A stretch of DNA of 64,000 bases from Nocardioides nitrophenolicus (GTDB taxonomy: Bacteria > Actinomycetota > Actinomycetes > Propionibacteriales > Nocardioidaceae). This document shows, piece by piece, positions 8,036 to 16,973 of this stretch; position 1 is the first letter of the stretch; every line of letters starts with the position of its first letter. The stretch is taken from NCBI RefSeq assembly GCF_016907515.1, contig NZ_JAFBBY010000001.1:5146001-5210000 (forward strand). Direction: 5' to 3'. Below the pieces are notes generated by a model that worked only from the letters and a program-made list of their open reading frames with translations, was not told the origin of the DNA and ran no database searches. Both the position numbers and the translations under genes were made by a program.

Positions 8036-10120
8036 ATGCTCCGCGACGCGACCGACGGCGAGCGGCTTCGGCTCATCATCGAGGCCGTGCCGAGTGCCAT
8101 GGTGCTCGTCGACGCGGGCGGCCGGATCGTCCTGGTCAACTCCGAGGCGGAGCGGGCCTTCGGCTACTCCCGCGACGAGCTGCTCGCGCTCGGCGTCGAG
8201 GACCTGATGCCCGAGCGGTTCCGGGCCCGCCACGGTCACGAGCGGGCGTCGTACGCCGCGCGCCCGGACCGCCGGGCGATGGGGGTGGGCCGCGACCTGT
8301 TCGGCCTGCGCCGCGACGGCACCGAGATGCCGATCGAGATCGGCCTCAACCCGATCACGGTGGGGGAGGAGCGCTACGTCCTCGCCTCGATCATCGAGAT
8401 CACCGAGCGGTTGCGTGGGCAGGAGCAGCGGGTCGCGGCGCGCGAGGACCGGCTGCGCCGCTCGATGCTCGACACCATGCCGTTCAGCATCATCGCGACC
8501 GACGCCAACGGGCGGATCCGTACCGCCAACCCGGCGGCGGCGGACCTGGTGGGCTGGACGCAGGAGGAGCTGATCGGGTGCTCCCTGGTGCAGATCGACG
8601 GTGCCCGGCGGCAGCTGTACCCGGACGGGACGCCGGTGCTCGCGCATGCGCTGGGCGACGACGCGGAGTGGACCTACCGGCGCAAGGACGGGACGCCGGT
8701 GCCGGTGCACGAGTGGATCGTCCCGCTCGCGCCGGAGGAGGGCGCGCCGGAGGAGGGCGCCCCGGGCGGCTTCCTCGTCGTGGCCCACGACATCACCCAG
8801 CGGATCGAGGACCGGGAGCGGATCGAGCACGTCGTCACCCACGACAGCCTGACCAACCTCCCGAACCGCTCGCTGCTGGTCCGCCATCTCGACCAGGCGC
8901 TGGAGCGGGCCGAGCGCGGCGCCACCGAGCTGGCGCTGGTGCTCATCGACCTCGACCACTTCAAGCGGATCAACGACTCGCTCGGCCACCACATCGGGGA
9001 CGAGCTGCTGATCGTCGTGGCCGAGCGGCTGCTGGCCTGGACCCGGGCCCACGACCTCGTCGCCCGACTGGGGGGCGACGAGTTCGTGATCGTGCTGGAG
9101 GACCTGGTCCCCGGCACCGACCTGGACCGGCGCCTGGAGCTGCTGATGGCCGACGTCCTCGCGCCGGTCGTCGTGCACGGCTACGAGCTCGCGGTCACGG
9201 CGAGCGTCGGCGGGACGCGCAGTCCCGCCGACGGCCGTGACCCCGGGACCCTGCTGAAGAACGTCGACATCGCGATGTACCAGGCCAAGGCGGCCGGCCG
9301 CGACGAGATCCGCTGGTTCGAGCCGGCGATGCTCGAGGAGAACAACGACCGGCTCGCCCTGTCGGCTGCGCTGCGCCAGGCGCTGGACCAGGACGAGCTG
9401 TCCGTCGTGTACCAGCCGCAGGTGAACCTGCTCACCGGTGAGGTGGTCGGCGTCGAGGCGCTGGCCCGCTGGACGAGTCCCAGCCTGGGACCGGTCCCGC
9501 CGGACCGGTTCATCCCGGTCGCCGAGGACGGCGGGATGATCGCGCAGCTCGGCGGCTGGGTGCTCGTGACCGCCTGCTCGGCGCTGGCCCGGGTCCAGGA
9601 GCAGGTCGGCCGCCCGCTGCGGCTCGCGGTCAACGTCTCGCCCCGCCAGCTGCGCGGTCGGGCCTGGCTCGACGAGATCGCGAGCGCCATCGAGCTCGCC
9701 GGCATCCAGCCCTGCCAGCTCGAGGTCGAGATCACCGAGGGCCTGCTGATCGAGGACCACGGCGACGTCGTCGCGATGCTGGAGTCGCTGCGCTCCCTCG
9801 GCGTGTCGATCGTGGTCGACGACTTCGGCCGCGGCTACAGCAGCCTCGCCTACCTGACCCGGTTCCCCATCGACAAGCTCAAGATCGACCGGTCGTTCGT
9901 CCAGGAGATCAGCACCGCGGAGAACGCCGCCATCGTGGACGCGATCATCGTGATGGCGCACGCGCTCGGCATGACGGTGGTCGCCGAGGGCGTCGAGACG
10001 CCCGAGCAGGAGCGTTACCTGCGCGAGCGGGGCTGCGACGAGGTGCAGGGCTACCTGTACAGCCCCGGCGTACCGGCCGGCTCGCTGGAGATGGTGACCC
10101 GGGCGCTGTCGCGTCAGTAG
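8036..10120 (+). CDS. PAS-PAS-GGDEF-EAL cyclic-di-GMP enzyme
   Basis: A 694-residue protein with two PAS domains (about 10-120 and 135-250), GGDEF (about 265-425) and EAL (about 440-690). The diguanylate cyclase motif is intact (RLGGDEF, near residue 346) with an RxxD inhibitory site (RAHD) five residues before it. The phosphodiesterase motif reads VEALARW, with VDDFGRGYSSL and KIDRSFV, so both activities are possible. No membrane segment is seen, so sensing is probably cytoplasmic. ATG 8036 is preceded by AGAGGGGG; an in-frame upstream ATG at 7802 overlaps the divergent gene and is unlikely. The end overlaps the convergent acyl-CoA dehydrogenase gene by 7 bases. Confidence 0.9.
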   Translation: MLRDATDGERLRLIIEAVPSAMVLVDAGGRIVLVNSEAERAFGYSRDELLALGVEDLMPERFRARHGHERASYAARPDRRAMGVGRDLFGLRRDGTEMPIEIGLNPITVGEERYVLASIIEITERLRGQEQRVAAREDRLRRSMLDTMPFSIIATDANGRIRTANPAAADLVGWTQEELIGCSLVQIDGARRQLYPDGTPVLAHALGDDAEWTYRRKDGTPVPVHEWIVPLAPEEGAPEEGAPGGFLVVAHDITQRIEDRERIEHVVTHDSLTNLPNRSLLVRHLDQALERAERGATELALVLIDLDHFKRINDSLGHHIGDELLIVVAERLLAWTRAHDLVARLGGDEFVIVLEDLVPGTDLDRRLELLMADVLAPVVVHGYELAVTASVGGTRSPADGRDPGTLLKNVDIAMYQAKAAGRDEIRWFEPAMLEENNDRLALSAALRQALDQDELSVVYQPQVNLLTGEVVGVEALARWTSPSLGPVPPDRFIPVAEDGGMIAQLGGWVLVTACSALARVQEQVGRPLRLAVNVSPRQLRGRAWLDEIASAIELAGIQPCQLEVEITEGLLIEDHGDVVAMLESLRSLGVSIVVDDFGRGYSSLAYLTRFPIDKLKIDRSFVQEISTAENAAIVDAIIVMAHALGMTVVAEGVETPEQERYLRERGCDEVQGYLYSPGVPAGSLEMVTRALSRQ

Positions 10121-11313
10121 GACTTCGGCAGGCCCAGCATCTGGGTGCCGATGTGGGCGAGCACCAGCTCCTCGGCGACCGGGATGTTCTTGGCGATCCG
10201 GGCGTCGCGGAAGATCCGCTCGACCGGGTACTCCTTGGAGTACGCCATCCCGCCGAGGGTCTGGAAGGCCTGGTTGGCGGCCTCCCAGCCGACCTGGGCG
10301 CCGGTCAGCTTGGCGACGTTGGCCTCGTTGCCGCAGGGCCGGCCCCGGTCGAAGAGCCAGGCGGCCTGGTAGGTCATCAGCCGGCCGAGCTCGGTCTTGG
10401 CCTTGATCTGCGCGAGCGGGAACTGCAGGCCCTGGTTGGCGCCGATGGGGCGGCCGAAGACCTCGCGCTCGCGGGCGTAGTCGCAGGCGATCCGGAGCGC
10501 GGCGTCGGCCGTGCCGATGCCGCCGGACGCGGCGAGGATCCGTTCGGGGTTCAGCACGTCCCAGAGCACGCCGAAGCCCGCGTCGACCTCGCCGATCACG
10601 TCGGTGGCGGGGACCCGGACGTCGTCGAGGAACACCTGGCTGGAGTGCAGGATGTTGCTGCCCATCTTGGGGATCGGCGTGTACGACAAGGTGCCCTCGG
10701 CGAGCGCCCGCTTGACGTCGACGAGGAACAGGGTGAACCCCGCGGTGCGGGGCAGGCCCTGCTCCCGGGTCTCTCCGGCCGGGATGGTGCGGGTCACCGC
10801 GACCATCCAGTCGGCGTTCTCGACGTTGGAGATCCACACCTTCTGGCCCTTGATCAGGAAGTCGCCGCTGCCGTCGCCGGCCGGTCGGGCCGCGGTCTTG
10901 ATCTCGATGGCGTTGCTGCCGGCGTCGGGCTCGGTGAGCGCGAGGCAGAACTGCAGCGCGCCCTCGGCCAGTCCGGGGAGGATCCGGCGCTTCTGCTCCT
11001 CGGTCCCGTGCCGGGTCAGGGTCATCGCGCCGAAGCCGGGCGTGGTGACGTAGAAGAAGGTGCCAGCGACCCCGCCCGAGGCGCACAGGGTCATGTTGGC
11101 GACCGCCAGCTCGAGCAGCCCCTGCCCGCCGCCGCCGTACTCCTCGGGGACGCACAGCCCGAACCAGCCGCCCTCGCCGAGGTCGTCGAAGACCTCCTGG
11201 GGGAAGCGGTGCTCCTCCTCGCAGCGCGACCAGTAGGCGTGGTCGTAGCGCGCGGCGACGGCCGCCACGCCCTCGCGTACGGCGAGCGCGCTCTCGGGCA
11301 GGTCGAAGTCCAT
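10114..11313 (-). CDS. Acyl-CoA dehydrogenase family protein
   Basis: A 399-residue FAD-dependent acyl-CoA dehydrogenase. It has the usual N-terminal helical domain, the FAD/substrate stretch CLALTEPDAGSNA followed by KVWISN, and the C-terminal YSKEYPVERIFRDARI region ending in an EELVLAHIG helix. It oxidises an acyl-CoA to the 2,3-enoyl-CoA, passing electrons to ETF. The acyl chain is not predictable. It is 26 bases downstream of the MpaB-type oxygenase gene and on the same strand, so they may share the promoter near 12200. Confidence 0.9.
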   Translation of the reverse strand: MDFDLPESALAVREGVAAVAARYDHAYWSRCEEEHRFPQEVFDDLGEGGWFGLCVPEEYGGGGQGLLELAVANMTLCASGGVAGTFFYVTTPGFGAMTLTRHGTEEQKRRILPGLAEGALQFCLALTEPDAGSNAIEIKTAARPAGDGSGDFLIKGQKVWISNVENADWMVAVTRTIPAGETREQGLPRTAGFTLFLVDVKRALAEGTLSYTPIPKMGSNILHSSQVFLDDVRVPATDVIGEVDAGFGVLWDVLNPERILAASGGIGTADAALRIACDYAREREVFGRPIGANQGLQFPLAQIKAKTELGRLMTYQAAWLFDRGRPCGNEANVAKLTGAQVGWEAANQAFQTLGGMAYSKEYPVERIFRDARIAKNIPVAEELVLAHIGTQMLGLPKSY

Positions 11314-11338
11314 CGGGTGCTCCTGGTGGGAGGGGTGG

Positions 11339-12193
11339 TCAGACGAGGGGACGGCCGAGCCGGCGGCGCAGCCGCATGTCGGCGAGCCAGAGGTTGAACG
11401 GGAAGTTCCGCAGCACGCGGGGGAGTCGCCGCTCGAGCGCGCCGAGGACGCGCAGCAGGCGGTCGAAGCGGCGCTGCTGGCGCGCGGTCCACGGCAGGCC
11501 CATCGCCTCGCGGAACGGCGGCGGCAGGAAGCCGGTGGTCACGAACAGCACGAACGGCGCGAGCAGGTGGAAGGGCCGGGGGAAGTTGCGCAGCCGGGTC
11601 AGCGAGAGCAGGTACGACGCCACGGCGGGATCGATGTCGACCTCGGCCAGCGAGTCCTCCCAGTAGCGGTCGAAGGCGGCCCGGTCGGCCGGCCAGGCGT
11701 CGGCGGGCATCTGCAGCGTGGTGCCGAACCGGGCGCAGTGGGCGTAGAGCGCGTCGGCCTCGGCGTCGGGGAGCGGGCCGTGCATCCGCTCGATCATGTC
11801 GGCGGTGCCGTAGTAGAGGCAGGCCGCGACCCAGGTCTGCAGTCGCGGGTCCATGGCGCGGTACTGCACCTTCTCCCCGGGCTGCGACACCACCTGGGCG
11901 TGCTGCCGGTTGACGGCCTGGCGGAAGGCGGTGCGGTCCTCGTCGCTGCCGAGCAGGGCGACGGCGAGGTAGGTGAACGTGGTGCGGCCGCGCTTGAAGG
12001 GCCGCTTGGTGGCGGCGCCGTCGTGGACGCGGCTGTTCATCACGCCGTACCCGACGCCGGGCCAGCTCAGCTGCATGATCACGTTGGCGGGTCCGGCGAG
12101 GTGGGCGCCGATGCCGGAGACGTGCTCGCGCATGTCGAAGCCCACCGGGACGGGGAGGTCGCGGACCTTGGTCGGGGTCGCCATGGCGGCCAC
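11339..12193 (-). CDS. MpaB/latex-clearing-type oxygenase family protein (DUF2236)
   Basis: A 284-residue protein of the heme oxygenase family that includes MpaB and rubber oxygenase Lcp. Typical stretches are GPANVIMQLSWPGVGYGVMNSRVHDG near residue 35-60, RTTFTYLAVALLGS, and a C-terminal basic region. A His near residue 108 (NRQHAQV) is a candidate heme ligand. The substrate is unknown; actinobacteria carry many paralogues. It is divergent from a TetR gene with a perfect palindrome between them, so repression by that TetR is likely. Alternative start at 12184 (MATPTKV). Confidence 0.82.
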   Translation of the reverse strand: MAAMATPTKVRDLPVPVGFDMREHVSGIGAHLAGPANVIMQLSWPGVGYGVMNSRVHDGAATKRPFKRGRTTFTYLAVALLGSDEDRTAFRQAVNRQHAQVVSQPGEKVQYRAMDPRLQTWVAACLYYGTADMIERMHGPLPDAEADALYAHCARFGTTLQMPADAWPADRAAFDRYWEDSLAEVDIDPAVASYLLSLTRLRNFPRPFHLLAPFVLFVTTGFLPPPFREAMGLPWTARQQRRFDRLLRVLGALERRLPRVLRNFPFNLWLADMRLRRRLGRPLV

Positions 12194-12203
12194 GCTAGCC
12201 TTT

Positions 12204-12222
12204 TATTGGCAGGCTGCCAATA
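12204..12222. promoter_or_regulatory. Perfect palindromic operator between oxygenase and TetR genes
   Basis: TATTGGCAGGCTGCCAATA is a perfect 9-1-9 palindrome in the 42-base divergent gap. It abuts TAGCTT (12224-12229), a -10 element six bases before the TetR ATG. The TetR protein at 12236 is the natural candidate to bind it, controlling both directions. Confidence 0.75.
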
Positions 12223-12235
12223 GTAGCTTGGGGCC

Positions 12236-12832
12236 ATGACCGACCCGGCCCGACGCCAGCGCCTCGCCCCGGACGAGCGGCGCGAGCAGATCCTGGTCGC
12301 GGCCGAGCGGCTGTTCGCCGCGCGGCCGTACGTCGAGGTGTCGACCACGCGGATCGCCCACGAGGCCGGGGTCGCCCGGGGCCTGCTCAACCACTACTTC
12401 GGCGACAAGCGCACCCTCTACCTCGAGGTCGTGCGGCGCGCCTCGCTGCTGCCGACCCTCGAGGACGTCCCGCTGCCGACGGGCTCGCTGACCGACCGGG
12501 TCGACGCCGCGGTGCACTGGTTCCTCGGCTCGATCACCCCCGAGCGGGCGACCTACCTCACCGTGCGGGCGGCCGAGGGGGTGGGGGAGGACGCCGAGGT
12601 CCGCGCGATCCTCGACCAGGCCCACGACCTCGCGGCCGGCCGGGTGCTGGAGATGGTCGGCGGCGATCCGCGGGACCCGGCGGCGCGCGCGGTGGTGCGC
12701 TCGTTCGGCGAGCTCGCGCGGGGCGCGATCCGCGAGTGGTCGCGGGAGGCGACGCTCAGCCGCGACCAGGCGCACCTGCTGCTGCGCGAGGCCCTGCTGG
12801 CCATCGTGCGGCGCGTGCTTCCCGGTCTCTGA
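12236..12832 (+). CDS. TetR family transcriptional regulator
   Basis: A 198-residue TetR-type repressor. The N-terminal helix-turn-helix is complete (REQILVAAERLF, then VSTTRIAHEAGVARGLLNHYFGDKRTLYLEVV). The C-terminal ligand domain is mostly helical, and the ligand is unknown. The start is probably leaderless (TAGCTT, six bases, ATG). It probably represses itself and the divergent oxygenase/acyl-CoA dehydrogenase genes through the palindrome at 12204-12222. Its last 77 bases overlap the convergent MASE1-GGDEF gene. Confidence 0.9.
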   Translation: MTDPARRQRLAPDERREQILVAAERLFAARPYVEVSTTRIAHEAGVARGLLNHYFGDKRTLYLEVVRRASLLPTLEDVPLPTGSLTDRVDAAVHWFLGSITPERATYLTVRAAEGVGEDAEVRAILDQAHDLAAGRVLEMVGGDPRDPAARAVVRSFGELARGAIREWSREATLSRDQAHLLLREALLAIVRRVLPGL

Positions 12833-14192
12833 GGCCGCGCTTGGCGTCGTACATCGCCCGGTCGGCGGCGGCCAGCAGCGAGCGTGGCGTGCTGGTCCGT
12901 TCGGAGACCGCGGCGCCGACGCTCGCCGTGATCCGGTCGTACGGCGCGTCCGAGGCCTGGCCGTAGGGCAGTGCGACCCGGCGCCGGATCCGCTCCGCGC
13001 ACAGCTCCAGCTCGGCCGGGTCGTCGAGCCCCGGACAGACCACGACGAACTCGTCGCCGCCCAGCCGGGCGACCGTGTCGTCGGGCCGGGCCACCTCGCT
13101 CAGCCGGCGGGCGATCTCGACGAGCAGCAGGTCGCCCTCGTCGTGGCCCCAGGCGTCGTTGACCAGCTTGAAGCCGTCGAGGTCCAGCAGCAGCACCCCC
13201 ACCGTCTCCGGCGGCTCGCGCCGCAGCAGCTCCTCGAGGCGCTGGTTGAGCAGCGCCCGGTTGGCCAGTCCGGTCAGCGGGTCGCGCTGCGCGAGGTCGC
13301 GCAGCTCGGCGATCAGCTCGTTGCGGGAGTCCCGGAACAGCGCGAGCGTCAGCACCACCACCGTCAGGGCGCCGACCATGCCCTGCGCCAGCAGCGCCTG
13401 CTCCTGGGGTGCGATGTCCCGCAGCGCGCCGCGGTCGAGCAGGGTCGCGGCCATGATGGTGGTGCCCGCGCCGGTGAGGAAGACCGTGCTCGTGGTCGTG
13501 GAGAACCGCAGCGAGACCCACATCGCCGGCAGCATCACCCCGAACGCATTGGGATGGCCCGGGTTGAGCCAGAACACCCGGGCGAACACCACGCCGACCA
13601 GCGTCGCGCAGGCGAGGGTCTCGGCCACCCGGGCCACCGTCAGCGTCGGGCGCCGCCACCGGGCGTCGCGCAGGCGCAGCACCACCGCCACCCCGGCCAG
13701 GGCGGTCACCCCGTTGCGGACCGCGAACAGCGCGAAGGTGCGCAGCAGGTCGGCCTGGCCGTCATGCGCCAGCCAGGCCACGGCCAGCAGCGCGGCGGCC
13801 ACGGTCCCCGCGGCGATCGCCCCGACCAGCCGGCCAAGATCGGCCGGCTCCCGCAGCCGGGGTGGGCGCCCGCCGTACCTCAGCGCGAGGGTGGTGACCG
13901 CTGCCAGCGCGACGTTGACGAGCACGAACCACGCCGCCAGGTCCGCCGGCGCGTGGGTGGCCAGGTTGACGACGAAGGTCAGTGCCGCGAGCCCGGCCCA
14001 GTGGACGGCCGCCCGGCCACGCGGGAGCCCGGCCGCGTGCAGCCCCCACAGCACGGCCACCGCCGCCGCCGGCCACACCAGCGACACCTCGCTGCCCTCG
14101 ACCCGGGTGGCCCGGCCGGCGAGAATGGCCAGCGCGTACGCCACCGCGAACCCGGCCCCGGGCAGCATCGCCCGGGAGACGCGTCGTGCCAC
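12756..14192 (-). CDS. MASE1-GGDEF membrane diguanylate cyclase
   Basis: The N-terminal 270 or so residues are a multi-pass membrane sensor of MASE1 type (motif SLVWPAAAVAVLW). A GGDEF domain of about 160 residues follows, with DPLTGLANR, RLGGDEFVVVC and an RxxD inhibitory site (RPDD) five residues before GGDEF, so diguanylate cyclase activity with product inhibition is expected. GTG 14192 was chosen because AAGAGGGGG lies eight bases before it; ATG 14231 is in frame without such a site. The 3' end overlaps the convergent TetR gene by 77 bases, and both frames look genuinely coding. The signal sensed is unknown. Confidence 0.87.
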   Translation of the reverse strand: MARRVSRAMLPGAGFAVAYALAILAGRATRVEGSEVSLVWPAAAVAVLWGLHAAGLPRGRAAVHWAGLAALTFVVNLATHAPADLAAWFVLVNVALAAVTTLALRYGGRPPRLREPADLGRLVGAIAAGTVAAALLAVAWLAHDGQADLLRTFALFAVRNGVTALAGVAVVLRLRDARWRRPTLTVARVAETLACATLVGVVFARVFWLNPGHPNAFGVMLPAMWVSLRFSTTTSTVFLTGAGTTIMAATLLDRGALRDIAPQEQALLAQGMVGALTVVVLTLALFRDSRNELIAELRDLAQRDPLTGLANRALLNQRLEELLRREPPETVGVLLLDLDGFKLVNDAWGHDEGDLLLVEIARRLSEVARPDDTVARLGGDEFVVVCPGLDDPAELELCAERIRRRVALPYGQASDAPYDRITASVGAAVSERTSTPRSLLAAADRAMYDAKRGLRDREARAARWPAGPRAAAGAPGRG

Positions 14193-14273
14193 GGCCCGTG
14201 CCCCCTCTTGTCGACGGCTCCCACGGGGCACATCGGCACGGGGGACGGCGAGCTGAGCGGCGCCGGGACGCCG

Positions 14274-15656
14274 TCAGCACTCGATGACGTTGACGGCGAG
14301 CCCGCCGCGCGAGGTCTCCTTGTACTTCGTCTTCATGTCGCGTCCGGTCTCCCGCATGGTCTTGAGCGCCTTGTCCAGGCTGACCTTGTGGGAGCCGGTG
14401 CCGTGGCTGGCCAGCCGGGCGGCGTTGATCGCCTTGACCGAGGCGATGGCGTTGCGCTCGATGCAGGGGATCTGGACCAGGCCGCCGACCGGGTCGCAGG
14501 TCAGGCCGAGGTTGTGCTCGATGCCGATCTCGGCGGCGTTCTCGACCTGCTCGGGGGAGCCGCCGAGCACCTCGCACAGCGCGCCCGCGGCCATGGCGCA
14601 CGCCGAGCCGACCTCGCCCTGGCAGCCGACCTCCGCGCCGGAGATGGAGGCGTTCATCTTGGCCAGGATGCCGATCGCCGCGCCGGTCAGCAGGAACCGC
14701 ACGATGCCGTCGTCGACCTGCTCCTGGGGGAGGTCCTTGGCCACGAAGCGCACCCAGTAGTGCAGCACCGCCGGCACGATCCCGGCCGCGCCGTTGGTGG
14801 GCGCGGTGACGATCCGGCCGCCGGAGGCGTTCTGCTCGTTGACGGCGAGCGCGTACAGGTTGACCCAGTCGATGACGTCGAGCGGGTCCTCGCTGCCGGC
14901 CGCGCTCAGCGTGGCGTAGAGCTCCGGCGCGCGCCGCGGCACCCGAAGCCCGCCCGGGAGCACGCCCTCGTGGTGGCAGCCCTCCTCGACGCACGCGGCC
15001 ATCACCCGCCAGATCTCCAGCAGACCGGTGCGCACCTCGGCCTCGGTACGCCAGGTCAGCTCGTTGGCGAGCATGATGTCGGAGACGCTGAGCCGAGCCT
15101 CGTGGCACACCGCGAGCAGCTCGCCGCCGGTCGTGAACGGGTACGGCAGCACCGTGTCGTCGACGACCACCCGGTCCGCGCCCACCTGGGTGTCGTCGAG
15201 GACGAAGCCGCCACCGACCGAGTAGTAGGTGCGGGCGCGCAGCTCGGCGCGCTCCTCGTCGTACGCCGTGAAGATCATCCCGTTGGGATGGGCGGGCAGC
15301 GACTGCCGGCGGTGCATCACCACGTCGTCGGCCTCGAAGTGGATCACCCGCTCGCCCGCGAGCCGGAGCTGCTGGGTCTCGAGGATGGTCGCCACCCGGG
15401 CGTCGTACGTCGCCGTGTCGGTGGTCGCGGGATCGTCACCCTCGAGTCCGAGGATGACGGCCTTGACCGAGCCGTGGCCGTGGCCGGTCGCGCCGAGCGA
15501 GCCGAACAGCTCGGCTCGCACGCGCGCGACGCGCGGCAGGTCCCCGTCGGCCGCGAGGCCGGCGGCGAAGGTGTGTGCCGCGCGCATCGGGCCGACCGTG
15601 TGGGACGACGACGGCCCGATGCCGATGGAGTAGAGGTCGAAGACGCTCAGCGCCAT
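14274..15656 (-). CDS. sdaA: L-serine ammonia-lyase, single-chain iron-sulfur type
   Basis: A 460-residue L-serine deaminase producing pyruvate and ammonia. It has the beta domain at the start ([24 protein letters not shown]) and the alpha domain with conserved Cys in [26 protein letters not shown] and IPCIERN, which hold the 4Fe-4S cluster. Length matches single-chain SdaA. The start at 15656 overlaps the lipA stop by one base. As the last gene of a glycine-riboswitch operon it would remove serine that builds up when glycine is degraded. Confidence 0.93.
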   Translation of the reverse strand: MALSVFDLYSIGIGPSSSHTVGPMRAAHTFAAGLAADGDLPRVARVRAELFGSLGATGHGHGSVKAVILGLEGDDPATTDTATYDARVATILETQQLRLAGERVIHFEADDVVMHRRQSLPAHPNGMIFTAYDEERAELRARTYYSVGGGFVLDDTQVGADRVVVDDTVLPYPFTTGGELLAVCHEARLSVSDIMLANELTWRTEAEVRTGLLEIWRVMAACVEEGCHHEGVLPGGLRVPRRAPELYATLSAAGSEDPLDVIDWVNLYALAVNEQNASGGRIVTAPTNGAAGIVPAVLHYWVRFVAKDLPQEQVDDGIVRFLLTGAAIGILAKMNASISGAEVGCQGEVGSACAMAAGALCEVLGGSPEQVENAAEIGIEHNLGLTCDPVGGLVQIPCIERNAIASVKAINAARLASHGTGSHKVSLDKALKTMRETGRDMKTKYKETSRGGLAVNVIEC

Positions 15657-16585
15657 CACTGGCTCCTGAGTTCCATGGCTCGACGGTACAACCGTCCGGC
15701 CCGGTACGACGAGCGCACCAGTGGCCCGGACAGCACGCCGCTGAACCCGATCTCCTCGGCCTCGTTGGCGAGCTCGACGAACTCCTCGGGCTTGACCCAC
15801 CGCTCGACGGGGTGGTGCCGAACGCTCGGGCGCAGGTATTGCGTGATGGTGACCAGCTCACAGCCCGCCTCGTGCAGGTCCCGCAGTGCCTGGGAGACCT
15901 CCTCGCGGGTCTCGCCCATGCCGAGGATCAGGTTGGACTTGGTGACCAGCCCGAACGCGCGGGCCCGGGTCAGCACGTCGAGCGAGCGCTCGTAGCGGAA
16001 GCCCGGTCGGATCCGCTTGAAGATCCGCGGGACGGTCTCGACGTTGTGGGCCAGGACCTCGGGTCGGGACTCGAAGACCTCGGCCAGCAGGTCGGGGTCG
16101 CCGTTGAAGTCCGGGACCAGGTTCTCCACCCCGGTCTCGGGGTTGAGGTCGTGGATCGCGCGGACGGTCTCGGCGTACAGCCAGGCACCACCGTCGGGCA
16201 GGTCGTCGCGGGCGACGCCGGTGATCGTGGCGTACTTCAGGCCCATCGTCTGCACCGACTCCGCTACCCGCCGGGGTTCGTCGCGGTCCAGCGGCTGGGG
16301 CTTGCCGGTGTCGATCTGGCAGAAGTCGCAGCGTCGGGTGCACTGGTCGCCACCGATCAGGAAGGTGGCTTCCTTGTCCTCCCAGCACTCGAAGATGTTG
16401 GGACAGCCGGCTTCCTGGCACACGGTGTGCAGGCCCTCGGACGTCACCAGCTTCTTCAGGCCGCGGTACTCGGGGCCCATCACCGCCTTCGTGCGGATCC
16501 ACGACGGCTTCCGCTCGATCGGGGTCTCCGCGTTGCGTACCTCCAGCCGGAGGAGCCTGCGCCCCTCCGGCACCACGGCGGTCAT
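15656..16585 (-). CDS. lipA: Lipoyl synthase
   Basis: A 309-residue radical SAM enzyme that inserts two sulfurs into octanoyl groups on lipoyl domains. Both clusters are visible: auxiliary Cys56, Cys61 and Cys67 (CX4CX5C) and the radical SAM Cys82, Cys86 and Cys89 (CX3CX2C). The C-terminal VRSSYRAG motif is present. Its ATG overlaps the gcvH stop (ATGA). Placement directly after gcvH suggests it supplies lipoate to GcvH made from the same messenger. No lipB is seen nearby. Confidence 0.96.
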   Translation of the reverse strand: MTAVVPEGRRLLRLEVRNAETPIERKPSWIRTKAVMGPEYRGLKKLVTSEGLHTVCQEAGCPNIFECWEDKEATFLIGGDQCTRRCDFCQIDTGKPQPLDRDEPRRVAESVQTMGLKYATITGVARDDLPDGGAWLYAETVRAIHDLNPETGVENLVPDFNGDPDLLAEVFESRPEVLAHNVETVPRIFKRIRPGFRYERSLDVLTRARAFGLVTKSNLILGMGETREEVSQALRDLHEAGCELVTITQYLRPSVRHHPVERWVKPEEFVELANEAEEIGFSGVLSGPLVRSSYRAGRLYRRAMELRSQ

Positions 16586-16956
16586 GCCTCCGCGATCAGT
16601 GCGTCGTACGCCGCCGCGTCCATCAGCTCGCCGGTCGCGGTCACCTTGACGACGAACAGCCAGCCCTGGCCGAACGGGTCGCTGTTGACCAGGCTCGGGT
16701 CGGCGTCGACGGCGTCGTTCACCTCGACCACCTCGCCGGTGACCGGCGCATAGAGGTCGCTGACCGACTTGGTCGACTCGAGCTCGCCGCAGGACTCGCC
16801 GGCGGTGACGGTGCTGCCGACGGCCGGCAGGTCGACGTAGACGACGTCGCCGAGGGCGTCGGCGGCGTAGGCGGTGACGCCGACCTTGGCGGTGTCGCCG
16901 TCGAGGGCGATCCACTCGTGCTCGGCGGTGTACTGGACGTGGGTGGGGTTGCTCAT
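16582..16956 (-). CDS. gcvH: Glycine cleavage system H protein
   Basis: A 124-residue lipoyl carrier of the glycine cleavage system. The lipoylated Lys is Lys63 in [10 protein letters not shown], and the [12 protein letters not shown] and [10 protein letters not shown] regions are typical. It shuttles the aminomethyl group between GcvP, GcvT and GcvL. It lies 17 bases after gcvT and overlaps lipA by four. The gcvP gene is not in this window. Confidence 0.97.
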   Translation of the reverse strand: MSNPTHVQYTAEHEWIALDGDTAKVGVTAYAADALGDVVYVDLPAVGSTVTAGESCGELESTKSVSDLYAPVTGEVVEVNDAVDADPSLVNSDPFGQGWLFVVKVTATGELMDAAAYDALIAEA

Positions 16957-16973
16957 GGGTGACTCCTGACGGC

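Noticed and set aside
7376..11155. A 1259-codon open frame on the minus strand
   Set aside because: It lies antisense to the GGDEF-EAL gene and out of frame with the glycosyltransferase and acyl-CoA dehydrogenase, and its translation is Arg/Pro/Gly-rich with no domain. It is a by-product of high GC content.
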